Shown: positions 37,038 to 46,271, counted from the first letter of the stretch. The stretch is DNA of 64,000 nucleotides from Bdellovibrio bacteriovorus (GCF_001592755.1 NZ_LUKF01000003.1:1-64000); one strand, 5' to 3'. A program made the numbers and translations. The notes: generated by a model from the letters alone, not told the origin.

Positions 37038-37968
37038 ATCCAACGAACTTAAAATCATCCGCATCTATGACGCTCCCGTAAAATTGGTGTGGGATGCTTG
37101 GACAGATCCCAAAAAAGTCGCGAAGTGGTGGGGCCCGCGAGGTTTCACGATCACGACACACAGTAAAGATTTGAAACCCGGCGGGCACTGGGCCTACACC
37201 ATGCACGGCCCCGATGGCACAAACTGGGAAAATAAAACCATCTATCACGAAGTGGAAAAGCATGCAAAGCTGGTCTACGATCATGGCGGGAATGATGATC
37301 GCCCTCCCCTCTTTCGCGTGACCGTTCTTTTTTCAGAACTCCATAATGGCAAGACGAAAATGGATATGACGATGACACTGCCTACACCAGAAGCGGCAGA
37401 GCAAACTCGCAAGTTTATTAAACAGGCGAGCGGAAATTCCACTTGGGACCGCTTGGCAGAATATCTTTCTGACGAGATCGATCACAAAGAAAAATTCGTT
37501 ATCAATCGCACGTTCGAAACCGACATCAACACCATGTTTGAGATGTGGACGAATCCTCAACACTTTTCAAAATGGTTGGCGCCGACAGGATTTTCGATGG
37601 AGTACATTCGATCAGAAATCAAGCCGGGCTCTACGACTTTTAGCATGATGACCAATGGAGATATCAAGATGTACAACCACATCAAGTATCTTGAGATCGA
37701 GAAACCTCATCGCATCGTTTACACGACAGCCTTTGTGGATGAAAAGGAAAATAGATCTCACCACCCCGCTTTGCCGATATGGCCACAAATCATGCTTACG
37801 ACAATTCAGTTGGCGGAAGAGGGGCCTGAGGAAACTCGTGTGACCGTGACGTGGGAACCGCAGAACGCCACTCCGGAAGAGATAGCCATCTTTGTTCAAC
37901 ACAAACCAAGTATGACCATGGGCTGGACAGGATCTTTTGATAAGTTAGAGGAACTTTTACAGAAATAG
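37021..37968 (+). CDS. Tandem AHSA1/SRPBCC-domain protein
   Basis: A 315-residue cytoplasmic protein with two START-like (AHSA1/SRPBCC) domains in tandem. The first begins IIRIYDAPVKLVWDAWTDPKKVAKWWGP (split here as IIRIYDAPVKLVWDAWTD and WWGPRGF, about residues 12-45). The second begins VINRTFETDINTMFEMWTNP at about 160. Single-domain proteins are the norm, so this is a fusion of two. SRPBCC domains hold hydrophobic ligands; the ligand is unknown. The start overlaps the ArsR gene by 17 bases with GGAAAG just upstream. Confidence 0.9.
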   Translation: MGAKNKSNELKIIRIYDAPVKLVWDAWTDPKKVAKWWGPRGFTITTHSKDLKPGGHWAYTMHGPDGTNWENKTIYHEVEKHAKLVYDHGGNDDRPPLFRVTVLFSELHNGKTKMDMTMTLPTPEAAEQTRKFIKQASGNSTWDRLAEYLSDEIDHKEKFVINRTFETDINTMFEMWTNPQHFSKWLAPTGFSMEYIRSEIKPGSTTFSMMTNGDIKMYNHIKYLEIEKPHRIVYTTAFVDEKENRSHHPALPIWPQIMLTTIQLAEEGPEETRVTVTWEPQNATPEEIAIFVQHKPSMTMGWTGSFDKLEELLQK

Positions 37969-37973
37969 TAACT

Positions 37974-38005
37974 AAAAAGCCCGCTTTCTAGGCGGGCTTT
38001 TTCTT
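37974..38005. terminator. Bidirectional terminator between AHSA1 and DJ-1 genes
   Basis: AAAAAGCCCGC (37974-37984) pairs with GCGGGCTTTTT (37992-38002), with A-run and T-run on the two sides. It serves both convergent genes. Confidence 0.92.
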
Positions 38006-38762
38006 ACCTCAGAGTTTTTGCCAATTCGACGATCTTCTTAGCAACACTGTGACCAGACTGAGGATTCTGACCGGTTACCAATCTTTCAGAAACACTGCTT
38101 TGATCCGACCAGTTCTTCGCGGGATGCATCTTCGCCCCACGACTGCGCAGCTTCGACTCAAGTAAAAACGGAACTGTTTTCGCTAGCCCCACTTCGGCTT
38201 CTTCCGCATCCGTAAAGGCACTGACATCTTTTCCCTCCACGAGGTACTTCCCATTCGCCAACTTGACATCCACTAAGGCTGCAGGCCCATGGCAGACCGC
38301 TGCGACAATCCCGCCGTTGTCATAAACTCCCGCTGCCACCTTATTGACCGCCTCGTTTCCAGGGAAGTCCCACATCGCACCATGGCCCCCGGCAAAGTGA
38401 ACGATTTGATAGTCCTTAGGAATTACGTTAGCTAAAGCCAGTGTATTCTGTGTTTGAGCCATCAGCTTTTTGTTTTCAACGAAACGTTTGTTATCCGCAT
38501 CTTTGAGGTCACGGCTTGATTCATCCATAGGTGCGATACCACCTCGAGGACTTGCGAAATCGACTTTATAGCCCGCTGCCACCAAGGGATAATAAATATG
38601 TGTTACCTCCGATAGAAACCATCCGGTTTGTTGTTTCGTGTCACCTTTTTGATCATGGTTCGTAATAACGATAAGAGCCTTTTTCATAACGGCTTCTCCT
38701 TTTGTGGCAGCCCCTGTTGTCTGAAAATTAAAAATGAATGCAAGTAAAGCGATATAGCGCAT
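38004..38762 (-). CDS. DJ-1/PfpI (Hsp31-like) family protein with signal peptide
   Basis: A 252-residue protein of the DJ-1/PfpI superfamily. The nucleophile Cys is in AAVCHGPAALVDV with the expected elbow, and HFAGGHGAMWDFP precedes it. Hsp31-type relatives act as glyoxalases, deglycases or holdases. Two starts are credible. ATG 38762 has GGAGG five bases upstream and adds a signal peptide (MRYIALLAFIFNFQTTGAA). ATG 38687 has GGAGAAG upstream and gives the standard cytoplasmic protein (MKKALIVITNHDQKG). The LysR-type gene is divergent, 97 bases away. Confidence 0.88.
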   Translation of the reverse strand: MRYIALLAFIFNFQTTGAATKGEAVMKKALIVITNHDQKGDTKQQTGWFLSEVTHIYYPLVAAGYKVDFASPRGGIAPMDESSRDLKDADNKRFVENKKLMAQTQNTLALANVIPKDYQIVHFAGGHGAMWDFPGNEAVNKVAAGVYDNGGIVAAVCHGPAALVDVKLANGKYLVEGKDVSAFTDAEEAEVGLAKTVPFLLESKLRSRGAKMHPAKNWSDQSSVSERLVTGQNPQSGHSVAKKIVELAKTLR

Positions 38763-38813
38763 AAAGCCTCCGATACACAAATCATGCCCCTAAACCTTTT
38801 ATAAATCCAATTC

Positions 38814-38851
38814 ATAGCTTTCATATTAGCTATCTGATACATTCATATTAG
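38814..38851. promoter_or_regulatory. LysR-type operator candidate in the divergent intergenic region
   Basis: A perfect inverted repeat ATAGCT-N8-AGCTAT at 38814-38833 fits the LysR-type binding pattern. The ten bases TTCATATTAG occur at 38820-38829 and again at 38842-38851, 22 bases apart, about two helical turns. The location between the DJ-1 gene and the LysR gene suggests control of both. Confidence 0.65.
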
Positions 38852-38859
38852 GGAGTTTT

Positions 38860-39768
38860 ATGAAACCAAACCTAGACACCAATTTGTTCTTTATTGCCGA
38901 AAGCCTTTACCGAACGCTCAATGTTTCACAAACAGCTAAAGAACTTCATATGAGTCAGTCTGCCGTCAGTCACGCGCTTGCAAGACTTCGCGCCCATTTT
39001 GATGACGCTTTGTTCGTCAGAGTCTCTAAAGGCATGGCAGCAACCGACACAGCAAAAAAACTAAGGCCGTCCGTTGAGGAATTCGTAAAACAAGCTCGGG
39101 ATCTTTCGCAAAAATTAGAACGCTTTGATCCTGTCAAAGCGAAAGGACGCATCACCATCGCCACAACGGACCTCGTAGAGGTGATGATCATGCCTGCTTT
39201 GTTGAAACGCTTGAAAAAAGAAGCTCCCCTGCTGCAAATCTCCATCAGGCCCACCGGCGGAGAACTCCCCGTCAAAGATTTGGAAAGAGGGACTTACGAC
39301 TTTGCCATTGCTGGATTTTACAAAGATCTACCCGAAGGATTTTATCAGAAAAAACTTTGGGAAGGCGGATTTTCAACAGCCTTCAGAAAAGGCCACGGAT
39401 TTATTCGCGGAGAGCTTTCGCCGTCTCAGTTTTATCAATGCGATCATGCTTTGATCACTCTTCAGGGAGATTTTAAAGACGGATTGAAAAGAAAAGTCGG
39501 CACTAAAATTCAAGAACGACACATAGTCCTGGGTTCGTACAGTTTTACCGGACTCGCATGGACGCTAGCAAACACAGACATAGTGCTCACAGGTCCGACG
39601 GCGCTACTAGAAAAGTACAAAGAATACTTTCCGATCCACATTCAAAAACCACCTGTGGAGATGCCTAAAATCACGCTTCAAATGATCTGGCATGGTATCA
39701 CGCACAAGGATCCTCTGAAGCAATGGTTTAGAGACGTACTGACAAGTGAGTTTCAAAAGCTTAAATAA
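38860..39768 (+). CDS. LysR-family transcriptional regulator
   Basis: A 302-residue LysR-type regulator. The N-terminal helix-turn-helix is clear (SLYRTLNVSQTAKELHMSQSAVSHALARLR split across about residues 14-43; key part TAKELHMSQSAVSHALARLR). A substrate-binding-like effector domain follows from about residue 90 (GRITIATTDLVEVMIMPALL). It should regulate the divergent DJ-1/PfpI gene, as LysR regulators often do. The inducer is not evident. Confidence 0.94.
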   Translation: MKPNLDTNLFFIAESLYRTLNVSQTAKELHMSQSAVSHALARLRAHFDDALFVRVSKGMAATDTAKKLRPSVEEFVKQARDLSQKLERFDPVKAKGRITIATTDLVEVMIMPALLKRLKKEAPLLQISIRPTGGELPVKDLERGTYDFAIAGFYKDLPEGFYQKKLWEGGFSTAFRKGHGFIRGELSPSQFYQCDHALITLQGDFKDGLKRKVGTKIQERHIVLGSYSFTGLAWTLANTDIVLTGPTALLEKYKEYFPIHIQKPPVEMPKITLQMIWHGITHKDPLKQWFRDVLTSEFQKLK

Positions 39769-39770
39769 TT

Positions 39771-40346
39771 TTATTGAGGACGCGGGCAAAGACCGTCTTT
39801 TTGACAATGAATCACTTGATCACGCAACTGAGACATCTCGTCCAAAGTGTGCTCAAGCTCGTAATCAAAACCGACAGCTTTACCACCTTTTTGAGAGACA
39901 GAAATAAATTGAGTCACGTATTGGAATTGTTCGTAATCGTATTTTTCTCCACTCGACGTATTCACGAAGTCGATTTTTTGCCCCGAGCCTAACACCGTCA
40001 AGAATCGTTTTCTTTGTTGCTTGGCTTTTTTAAGACCGTTTTTGAGATCCGTGTAGCATTTCACTTCACCGACCATCGCCACTTTCTGCGTGTTCTTATC
40101 CATCAAAACCATATCAAGCTCGCCCACCGTGCGGCCTTTGACGTTGTAAGCAACTCCGACAATCACTTCGTATTGAGGCGCAGGATAAAGCTCTGAAAAT
40201 TCGATTTGCGCCACTTCTTCACACACAGCACCGGGATCACGATAATGGCGCGCATGAGATTTGATCTTTTCAAAGCTTTCTGCCAAATCTGCAAACGCCG
40301 ATGATGAAGCTATAAGAAGAAAAACAAATACCGCGAAGTTACGCAT
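39771..40346 (-). CDS. Exported PD-(D/E)XK nuclease-like protein
   Basis: A 191-residue exported protein with a signal peptide of about 19 residues (ending AFA). The middle holds GELDMVLMD (about residues 76-84) and VGEVKCY (about 92-98), the pattern Asp...Glu-x-Lys of the PD-(D/E)XK nuclease core. Three Cys pairs could be disulphides in the periplasm or outside. No closer family was recognised. A predator that digests prey DNA would have use for an exported nuclease, but activity is inferred from the motif only. It is convergent with the LysR gene, two bases apart. Confidence 0.65.
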   Translation of the reverse strand: MRNFAVFVFLLIASSSAFADLAESFEKIKSHARHYRDPGAVCEEVAQIEFSELYPAPQYEVIVGVAYNVKGRTVGELDMVLMDKNTQKVAMVGEVKCYTDLKNGLKKAKQQRKRFLTVLGSGQKIDFVNTSSGEKYDYEQFQYVTQFISVSQKGGKAVGFDYELEHTLDEMSQLRDQVIHCQKDGLCPRPQ

Positions 40347-40481
40347 AGAACCCCCAATAGGTAGAGGGACTTTACCCGCAAACCCGTGAGAGCTCTAGCT
40401 AGGGTTTTTATCTTAGAAAAAGGTGACCCAGCGTAAAATCTTTCGACACTGTCCAGAACTTCAAATTCAACCAATGCGCTT

Positions 40482-40516
40482 ATAAGAAAAACCCGAGGAC
40501 TCAAAGAATCCTCGGG
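40482..40516 (-). terminator. Intrinsic terminator of the pirin gene
   Basis: An 8-bp stem (40492-40499 with 40509-40516) followed, on the minus strand, by TTTTTCTTATA. It lies 35 bases after the pirin stop codon. Confidence 0.88.
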
Positions 40517-40550
40517 CCGTCCAAAACGTTCCCTGAAACGATTATATAAA

Positions 40551-41435
40551 TTATCGAACAACTTCTTGAGCCAACTGACCCATGCGGCCGAGTTGATAAT
40601 CGGTGATAGCTTGCATGATCTCGGCTTTCGAGTTCATCACAAAAGGTCCGTAACCTACCACGGGTTCATGAATGGCTTCACCACCCATGAAAAGAACCTT
40701 CGCATCACTTTCCACGGCTAAAGAAAAAACATCTCCAACCGGATCAAGAGCGGCTAGCGAGGCTTCTTGTAAAACCTCACCTGTTCCTAAACGCACTTTC
40801 CCGCTAAGGACAAAGACCGAAGCCGTGTGTCCTGCAGGCACTTTGAATTCTGTCGTATGACCCGCTTTCAATCTAAGATCCCAAAGATTGATTGACGTGA
40901 AAGTCATAGCCGGGCCTTTATGCCCGTCAAAATTTCCAGCGATAATTCGGGCAACCCCGGCCCCATCCGCCAACTCCACCGAAGGAATGTTTTTTGAGAT
41001 GATTCCTTGATAACGAGGAGAAGACATTTTGTAGGCGCGAGGCAAGTTCACCCAAAGCTGAACCATCTCAAATCGTCCGCCCTGTTTCGCAAAGTCGGGA
41101 CCATGAAACTCTTCATGTACCAAGCCTGAAGCCGCCGTCATCCACTGTACGTCGCCGGGACCGATAATGCCCCCACCACCAGCAGAGTCGCGATGTTCTA
41201 CCTGACCTTCGTAAACTATGGTGACTGTTTCAAAGCCACGATGAGGGTGTTCGCCCACGCCACGACGTTCTTTTTGAGTCGCCGCTGGAAAAACCGCCGG
41301 GCCCGCATAGTCCATCAAAAGAAATGGTGACATTTCCTTTGCGCGGTCATTGTAGGAGAAGATAGAACGAACCGGAAATCCATCACCAACCCAATGACGC
41401 TGTTCTGTGGTCTGAGAGAAGAGAAGTTTTTTCAT
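40551..41435 (-). CDS. Pirin-family protein
   Basis: A 294-residue bicupin of the pirin family. The metal-binding N-terminal cupin has HPHRGFETVTIVYEGQVEHRDS at its core (His residues at about 63, 65 and 80s in order), followed by MTAASGLVHEEFH with further ligands. The C-terminal cupin is present. Bacterial pirins include quercetinase-like enzymes and redox-linked regulators; role here is unknown. AAAGGA lies upstream of the ATG. It stands alone, with its own terminator. Confidence 0.93.
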   Translation of the reverse strand: MKKLLFSQTTEQRHWVGDGFPVRSIFSYNDRAKEMSPFLLMDYAGPAVFPAATQKERRGVGEHPHRGFETVTIVYEGQVEHRDSAGGGGIIGPGDVQWMTAASGLVHEEFHGPDFAKQGGRFEMVQLWVNLPRAYKMSSPRYQGIISKNIPSVELADGAGVARIIAGNFDGHKGPAMTFTSINLWDLRLKAGHTTEFKVPAGHTASVFVLSGKVRLGTGEVLQEASLAALDPVGDVFSLAVESDAKVLFMGGEAIHEPVVGYGPFVMNSKAEIMQAITDYQLGRMGQLAQEVVR

Positions 41436-41676
41436 AAGGACATCCTTTCGTTAAGGTACAATATAGCACTCCTAACTGAATGTGGGTTCGGGACACAATA
41501 AGGACAGATTGTTGCGAATATAGAACAATCATTTTTGAAGAACCAGGGCCTTTCTGACCTCAAATTCGGGTTCGCTTTTTTGTATCTTTCGGCACGGTTA
41601 TTGGATATATCCGCTTGGCTGACCGAATGCCGCCCTTTTGGGGTCGAAATGGCCCTTCGGTCGCCAGGGGGAAATC
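41436..41676. other. Intergenic region with a 7-bp palindrome
   Basis: About 240 bases between the divergent pirin and subtilase genes. GATTGTT (41507-41513) and AACAATC (41524-41530) form an inverted repeat with ten bases between, a possible regulator site. A strong ribosome site (AGGGGGA, 41666-41672) closes the region. No clear promoter was found. Confidence 0.5.
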
Positions 41677-44600
41677 ATGAAACTTCAGTCATTTGCAGCT
41701 AGATCGTCGTTAATTTCGCTTCTTCTTTCATTGGGGATTGCGGGTTGTACGGCATCCAAAACGGCTCCGGGAGAAATTTCAAATAACGGCTTTTTAGATG
41801 GTCTTTACTCGACTCGTCCTCAAGTGGAAGAGCCGTTTATCGCGATTCTAAAACTTCAAAACCCTGCTCTTCTGGAATCCGCTCAACGTAAGGACGGAAA
41901 ACTGCAAATTGACAAAAGACTTTTGGCGGCTATCGAGGCCGAACAAAAAGCCACGATTGAAGAGCTTGCCGCGATTTCTCCAGACATTCGAGTTCTTATT
42001 CGCTATCGTCTTGTTCTAAACGGCATTGCGATCTGGGCTCCTGCTAAAGCCTTTGATGCGATCAAGGGCTTGCCTAATGTGGTGATGACTGAAAAATCAG
42101 GTCATTTCTCTCGTCCTATTATTCAAGCCACAGAAACGGCGGGCCGGTTGGGGGCTAACACTTCAGTTAAATTCATTGGCAGCGAAGCCGCTCACGCTTT
42201 GAACATTCGCGGTCAAGGGATGAAAGTGGGAATCATCGATACCGGCATCGACTACACTCACGCCATGTTCCTAGGTAAAGGAACCGAAGAAGCGTACAAA
42301 GCGAACAATCCTTCTGTAGCCAATGCAGGATTTCCAAATAAAAAAGTCGTCGGTGGAATTGACCTTGTAGGAACTGAATACAACTCGGGCTCTCCTAATT
42401 ATGAAAAACGCATTCCTCGCCCTGACGTCAATCCGTTGGATGAAGGTGGACATGGTACCCACGTTGCTGGAACTGTTGCGGGTATCGGTGACAATGTAAA
42501 CACCTACAGCGGTGTTGCGCCTGATGCAGATCTTTATGCAATCAAAGTTTTCGGAGCGAAAGGTTCGACAAGTGACGAAGTCGTTATTGCAGCTTTAGAA
42601 TACTCTGTTGATCCAAACGGAGACTTGAACTTCGATGACCAATTAGATGTTGTGAATCTTTCCTTAGGAAGCGGTTACGGCAATCCGCACATCATGTATA
42701 ATCACGCGATCAAAAATACTGTTCTGGGCGGCACTGTCGTTGTCGCAGCGGCGGGTAATAACGGAGACAAGAGCTACATCGTAGGGGCTCCTGGTGTGTC
42801 CGATGATGCGATCTCTGTCGCTTCCGTGATTGATGATTCAAATCAAAACGTTCAATTTCCCGCAGCGGCGTTCGTGACTTCCAGCGGAGTTCTCAAAGAA
42901 GAATTCTTGGAAGGCGCGATCACAAAACCTTTGGCCGATGTGACGGAGCTTAAGGGCGAGTTGATCTTCCTGGGCGTTGCCGACAAAGACTTCGACGAAG
43001 CGACAAAAGCGCAAATCAAAGGCAAAGTGGCGTTCATCGATCGTGGCGTTGTCGCGTTTGCGGATAAAATAAAAAGAGCTCACGAGGCTGGTGCTATTGC
43101 GGTGATCGTTGCGAACAACGCTGACGGCGAAATGATCGTCATGGGCGGTGAAGGTTCTTATGACATTCCCGGAATCATGATCACGAAGAAAAGTGCAACT
43201 GCTGTTAAAACGGAAATGGCAAAAGGTGCCGTGATCGTCGATTTGAAATCGGGTGCCATTATTGAAAAGCCGTGGTTAGCGGATACGGCCTCCCCGTTTT
43301 CTTCTCGCGGACCGCGCTCTGAAGACGGCATGATTAAGCCCGAGATCTCATCACCAGGTTCGAATATCATCTCTGCGGATATGGGTTTGGGAGCTAAAGG
43401 TGTCGCTAACTCTGGCACATCCATGGCGGCTCCTCATGTGGCTGGCGTGATGGCCCTTCTAAAACAAAAGTTCAACACTTTGACCCCAGCAGAACTAAAA
43501 TCCGTTCTTTTAGGTCATGGTAAAGTGATTTCTGATGCGAATAAAAAAATCTATACGATCAGTCGCCAAGGCGCAGGCCGCGTGCAAGTTGCCGAATCAT
43601 TGAAAGCCCAAGTAGTTTCAATTCCAGCGACAGTGTCATTGGGTATCACCGACGTAGAAAAACAGAAAACTTTAAGCCGTCAAATCACTTTGAAAAACAT
43701 CAGTGACTCGGCTTTAACTTTGACTCCGGAATGGTCAGGCTCTGCTGCTTTAAAAGTGACGGTTTCTTCTGTGACTTTGGCTGCCGGCGAATCTAAAACT
43801 ATCACGGTGACAGCAAAGATCATCGGCTCTTTGATGCAAAATCAAACCGATGAGTTAGATGGTTTCCTGAAGTTTAAAACTTCGGAGGCGGTGGCATTAA
43901 AACTTCCGACGTTGGCAGTAGTCCGTCAAATTTCTCAGGTGAGCGCAAAATCTTTGACGGTCCATGCAACGTCAGCGGCAGATGCTGCTGGCAGCGTAGC
44001 GACTCTTGAAATTCAAAACAAAGGTGTGAACACGGGTTACGCTTATCTATTTAACTTGCTGGGTTCTGATTCCCGCAAGAAAGACCCAAAACCAGATTTA
44101 GCACACAACCGCAACTGCGACATGCAGTCTGCTGGATACCGTATTATCGAAAAAGACCGTGTCAAAAAACTGCAAGTGGCCATCAAGCTTTTTGAAGGCA
44201 TGACGACGTGGAATACTTGCGAAGTGAATGTGCAACTCGACGCTGACGGAGACGGTGTTACGGATCAGGAACTTGCAGGCCTACCGGCTGAAGACGTTCC
44301 GGGTTTGACTGGCGAACAGTTTGCAACTTTGCTTCTTGATGGTGCGAAAGCCCGCGAACTTCGTAAAAAGTTTGAAACCGACTTTGCCGCAAATCCAGAA
44401 AAAGCGAAAGAAGACTACTCTGCTGCGGTTTTAGATCAGCAAGCTATGTATGTTTTCGATAATTCGACATTAGCAATTATCGAAGCCGATATTTCGGCGC
44501 TAGCTTTAGCCGAAACTGGAGAGCTCAATATCAAAGTCTCTACCACTCACCAAGACAACGGTGTCATTGAGTACGACGACTATTTGGAAAATCAAGATAC

Positions 44601-44823
44601 GAAATGGCAGAAAGTCTCTGTCAATTCTTTGGCTCAGGCGTATGCCGAATTGCCAGAAGAAATAGAACTTGCTGGCGGCACAAGCCAAAGCCTTTCTTTA
44701 GTTAAAGGTTATGGCGCGGAAAGCATGGTTCTTTACGCTCCACAGAACAGAGCGGTTCGTGACACTGTTCTTGAAGACTCTCAGTCTCAGGTGGTGCCTG
44801 TGACTTACAATTCCGAAGATTAA
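41677..44823 (+). CDS. Subtilisin-like (S8) lipoprotein protease with PA domain
   Basis: A 1048-residue lipoprotein. Lipobox IAGC is at about residues 20-23. An inhibitor-I9-type prodomain (about 45-135) is followed by a peptidase S8 domain: Asp in VGIIDTGIDYTH, His in GGHGTHVAGTVAG, Ser in GTSMAAPHVAG. A PA domain is inserted before the Ser (about 390-520). After the protease are beta domains and an EF-hand-like calcium loop (DADGDGVTDQEL, about 855-866). I chose the ATG at 41677 for its AGGGGGA site and intact lipobox. Likely displayed on the surface to cut prey or environmental proteins. Confidence 0.93.
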   Translation: MKLQSFAARSSLISLLLSLGIAGCTASKTAPGEISNNGFLDGLYSTRPQVEEPFIAILKLQNPALLESAQRKDGKLQIDKRLLAAIEAEQKATIEELAAISPDIRVLIRYRLVLNGIAIWAPAKAFDAIKGLPNVVMTEKSGHFSRPIIQATETAGRLGANTSVKFIGSEAAHALNIRGQGMKVGIIDTGIDYTHAMFLGKGTEEAYKANNPSVANAGFPNKKVVGGIDLVGTEYNSGSPNYEKRIPRPDVNPLDEGGHGTHVAGTVAGIGDNVNTYSGVAPDADLYAIKVFGAKGSTSDEVVIAALEYSVDPNGDLNFDDQLDVVNLSLGSGYGNPHIMYNHAIKNTVLGGTVVVAAAGNNGDKSYIVGAPGVSDDAISVASVIDDSNQNVQFPAAAFVTSSGVLKEEFLEGAITKPLADVTELKGELIFLGVADKDFDEATKAQIKGKVAFIDRGVVAFADKIKRAHEAGAIAVIVANNADGEMIVMGGEGSYDIPGIMITKKSATAVKTEMAKGAVIVDLKSGAIIEKPWLADTASPFSSRGPRSEDGMIKPEISSPGSNIISADMGLGAKGVANSGTSMAAPHVAGVMALLKQKFNTLTPAELKSVLLGHGKVISDANKKIYTISRQGAGRVQVAESLKAQVVSIPATVSLGITDVEKQKTLSRQITLKNISDSALTLTPEWSGSAALKVTVSSVTLAAGESKTITVTAKIIGSLMQNQTDELDGFLKFKTSEAVALKLPTLAVVRQISQVSAKSLTVHATSAADAAGSVATLEIQNKGVNTGYAYLFNLLGSDSRKKDPKPDLAHNRNCDMQSAGYRIIEKDRVKKLQVAIKLFEGMTTWNTCEVNVQLDADGDGVTDQELAGLPAEDVPGLTGEQFATLLLDGAKARELRKKFETDFAANPEKAKEDYSAAVLDQQAMYVFDNSTLAIIEADISALALAETGELNIKVSTTHQDNGVIEYDDYLENQDTKWQKVSVNSLAQAYAELPEEIELAGGTSQSLSLVKGYGAESMVLYAPQNRAVRDTVLEDSQSQVVPVTYNSED

Positions 44824-44826
44824 TTC

Positions 44827-45363
44827 TTAAGAAACTCCGTGGGTGAAAATTTCATTCCACTCACGGAGGGTTCTGACGTAAATCACTTTTCCTTTTAAAT
44901 TCTCTCGAGCGAAGATCCTTAAAAGTTCAGGACGCATCTTGGTGTGCACCTGCCACAAGGTTTTATAGAGCTTCTTTGTATGCGCCCAAGTAGCTTCGTT
45001 ACAGCCTTCTGGCAATTCTTCACGGCAAGACCACAGATTTTGAATTTGCCTTTTCGTGCACCACCAATAGTGACGCCACAAAGGAAAGTCGATAAAGATC
45101 ACGCGATCTGAGGCTCGAAAACGCGTTTCGATAATATCCAATGGTCCATAACCGTCGATAATCCAAGATTCCTTATTTTGAACATCTGTCAGTAAAGAAA
45201 TGGATTCTTTGTGAGGGCGTATATTCATACCCGCTACAAATTGAATGCTATCGACATGAGTCAACGGCAACTTGTGGATTTCCGCAAGGCGACGACTGAG
45301 CGCGGTTTTACCCCCACCCGCATTTCCGACGACAGAAATTTTTTGGATAATAGGTGTATTCAC
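44827..45363 (-). CDS. Small P-loop NTPase, topology-modulation/adenylate-kinase-like
   Basis: A 178-residue cytoplasmic protein. The Walker A motif is GNAGGGKTALSRRLAE at about residues 13-28. WIIDGYG (about 67-73) and VIFIDFPLWRHYWW (about 88-101) match the group annotated as FlaR-like DNA topology modulation proteins, which are really nucleotide-kinase-like. Substrate is unknown. It is convergent with the subtilase gene, three bases apart. No ribosome site is evident at the ATG. Confidence 0.82.
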   Translation of the reverse strand: MNTPIIQKISVVGNAGGGKTALSRRLAEIHKLPLTHVDSIQFVAGMNIRPHKESISLLTDVQNKESWIIDGYGPLDIIETRFRASDRVIFIDFPLWRHYWWCTKRQIQNLWSCREELPEGCNEATWAHTKKLYKTLWQVHTKMRPELLRIFARENLKGKVIYVRTLREWNEIFTHGVS

Positions 45364-45420
45364 GAAAAAAGAATGTCATCAAACGACTTGCGCTTCAACA
45401 CATATTCCCTAGGAAGGGCT

Positions 45421-45699
45421 CTAGCCATTGCCTAAAAGATTTTTTAAAGCTTCACGGTCTTCAGGATCTGGCACCAGCCACTCCGGCGGAAGATGTTCAA
45501 CTGCATACTTCCAAGAAGCCAGGACCATGGGTTTTGCCAGTGGCTTTCCATGCAAGTCCTTAAGAAGGTTCAAATGGCGAAGCAGAATAGTGCGCGTGGG
45601 CTTATAAAACCCCTCGGCGTCTTTACCGGCATTGGTCACCACGTCGTCGGACTCTTCGACTTTTTGAATCAAACCTTGGAAAAACTTATCAAGACTCAT
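45421..45699 (-). CDS. Uncharacterised 92-residue protein
   Basis: A 92-residue protein without signal peptide or membrane helix. It is acidic at the N-terminus and contains PEWLVPDPEDREALKNLL near the C-terminus. I do not recognise the family. It lies 57 bases upstream of the P-loop gene on the same strand, and codon use looks like that of its neighbours. The ribosome site is weak, so the start is not certain. Confidence 0.6.
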   Translation of the reverse strand: MSLDKFFQGLIQKVEESDDVVTNAGKDAEGFYKPTRTILLRHLNLLKDLHGKPLAKPMVLASWKYAVEHLPPEWLVPDPEDREALKNLLGNG

Positions 45700-45818
45700 G
45701 CTTTCATTGGATCAAAAATTTAAGAATTCTCCAAGCATTAACTCTGGCTTGTATTTTAACGAGGGTCTTCCCGCGCGGAAATGGGGCACATAGAATACGA
45801 CAAAACCAGGAGGAATTT

Positions 45819-46271
45819 ATGGATAGAAAAGCCACGGCCGTATGGAAAGGCAATATTCAAAATGGAAAAGGTGAATTGACGACAGAAAGCGGTGCTTTAA
45901 GAAATACACCCTACACTTTCAACACTCGTTTCGGTTCCGAGTTGGGAACAAATCCTGAAGAATTGATTGGCGCAGCCCATGCCGGTTGCTTCACAATGGC
46001 ATTAAGCGGGGCTTTGATGAAAAAGGGTTTCACCGCGGATCGCCTAGAAACTTCTGCTGTGGTGTCTGTTCAAAAAGAAGGCGAAGGTTTCACTATCACC
46101 TCTTCAAAGTTGAAACTTATCGCCGAAGTTCCAGACATTGATTCAAAAACGTTTCAAACAATTGCTGAAGAAGCCAAAACGGGCTGTCCTGTTTCGAAAC
46201 TTCTAAAAGCGAACATCACTTTGGATGTAGAGTTCCGCTCATCACAAAGAAGTGCTAGCGCGACGACGTGA
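45819..46271 (+). CDS. OsmC-family peroxiredoxin
   Basis: A 150-residue OsmC-type hydroperoxide reductase. It has the two catalytic Cys of the family: GAAHAGCFTMALSGAL (about residue 57) and TGCPVSKLLKANI (about 127). The N-terminus has TGALRNTPYTFNTRFG-like residues typical of OsmC. AGGAGGA lies upstream of the ATG. It reduces organic hydroperoxides in related bacteria. Confidence 0.95.
   Translation: MDRKATAVWKGNIQNGKGELTTESGALRNTPYTFNTRFGSELGTNPEELIGAAHAGCFTMALSGALMKKGFTADRLETSAVVSVQKEGEGFTITSSKLKLIAEVPDIDSKTFQTIAEEAKTGCPVSKLLKANITLDVEFRSSQRSASATT

Noticed and set aside
40310-40561. Open frame of 83 codons on the minus strand between the nuclease-like and pirin genes
   Set aside because: It overlaps the start of the nuclease-like gene and the pirin stop, spans the pirin terminator hairpin, and its sequence resembles no protein family.
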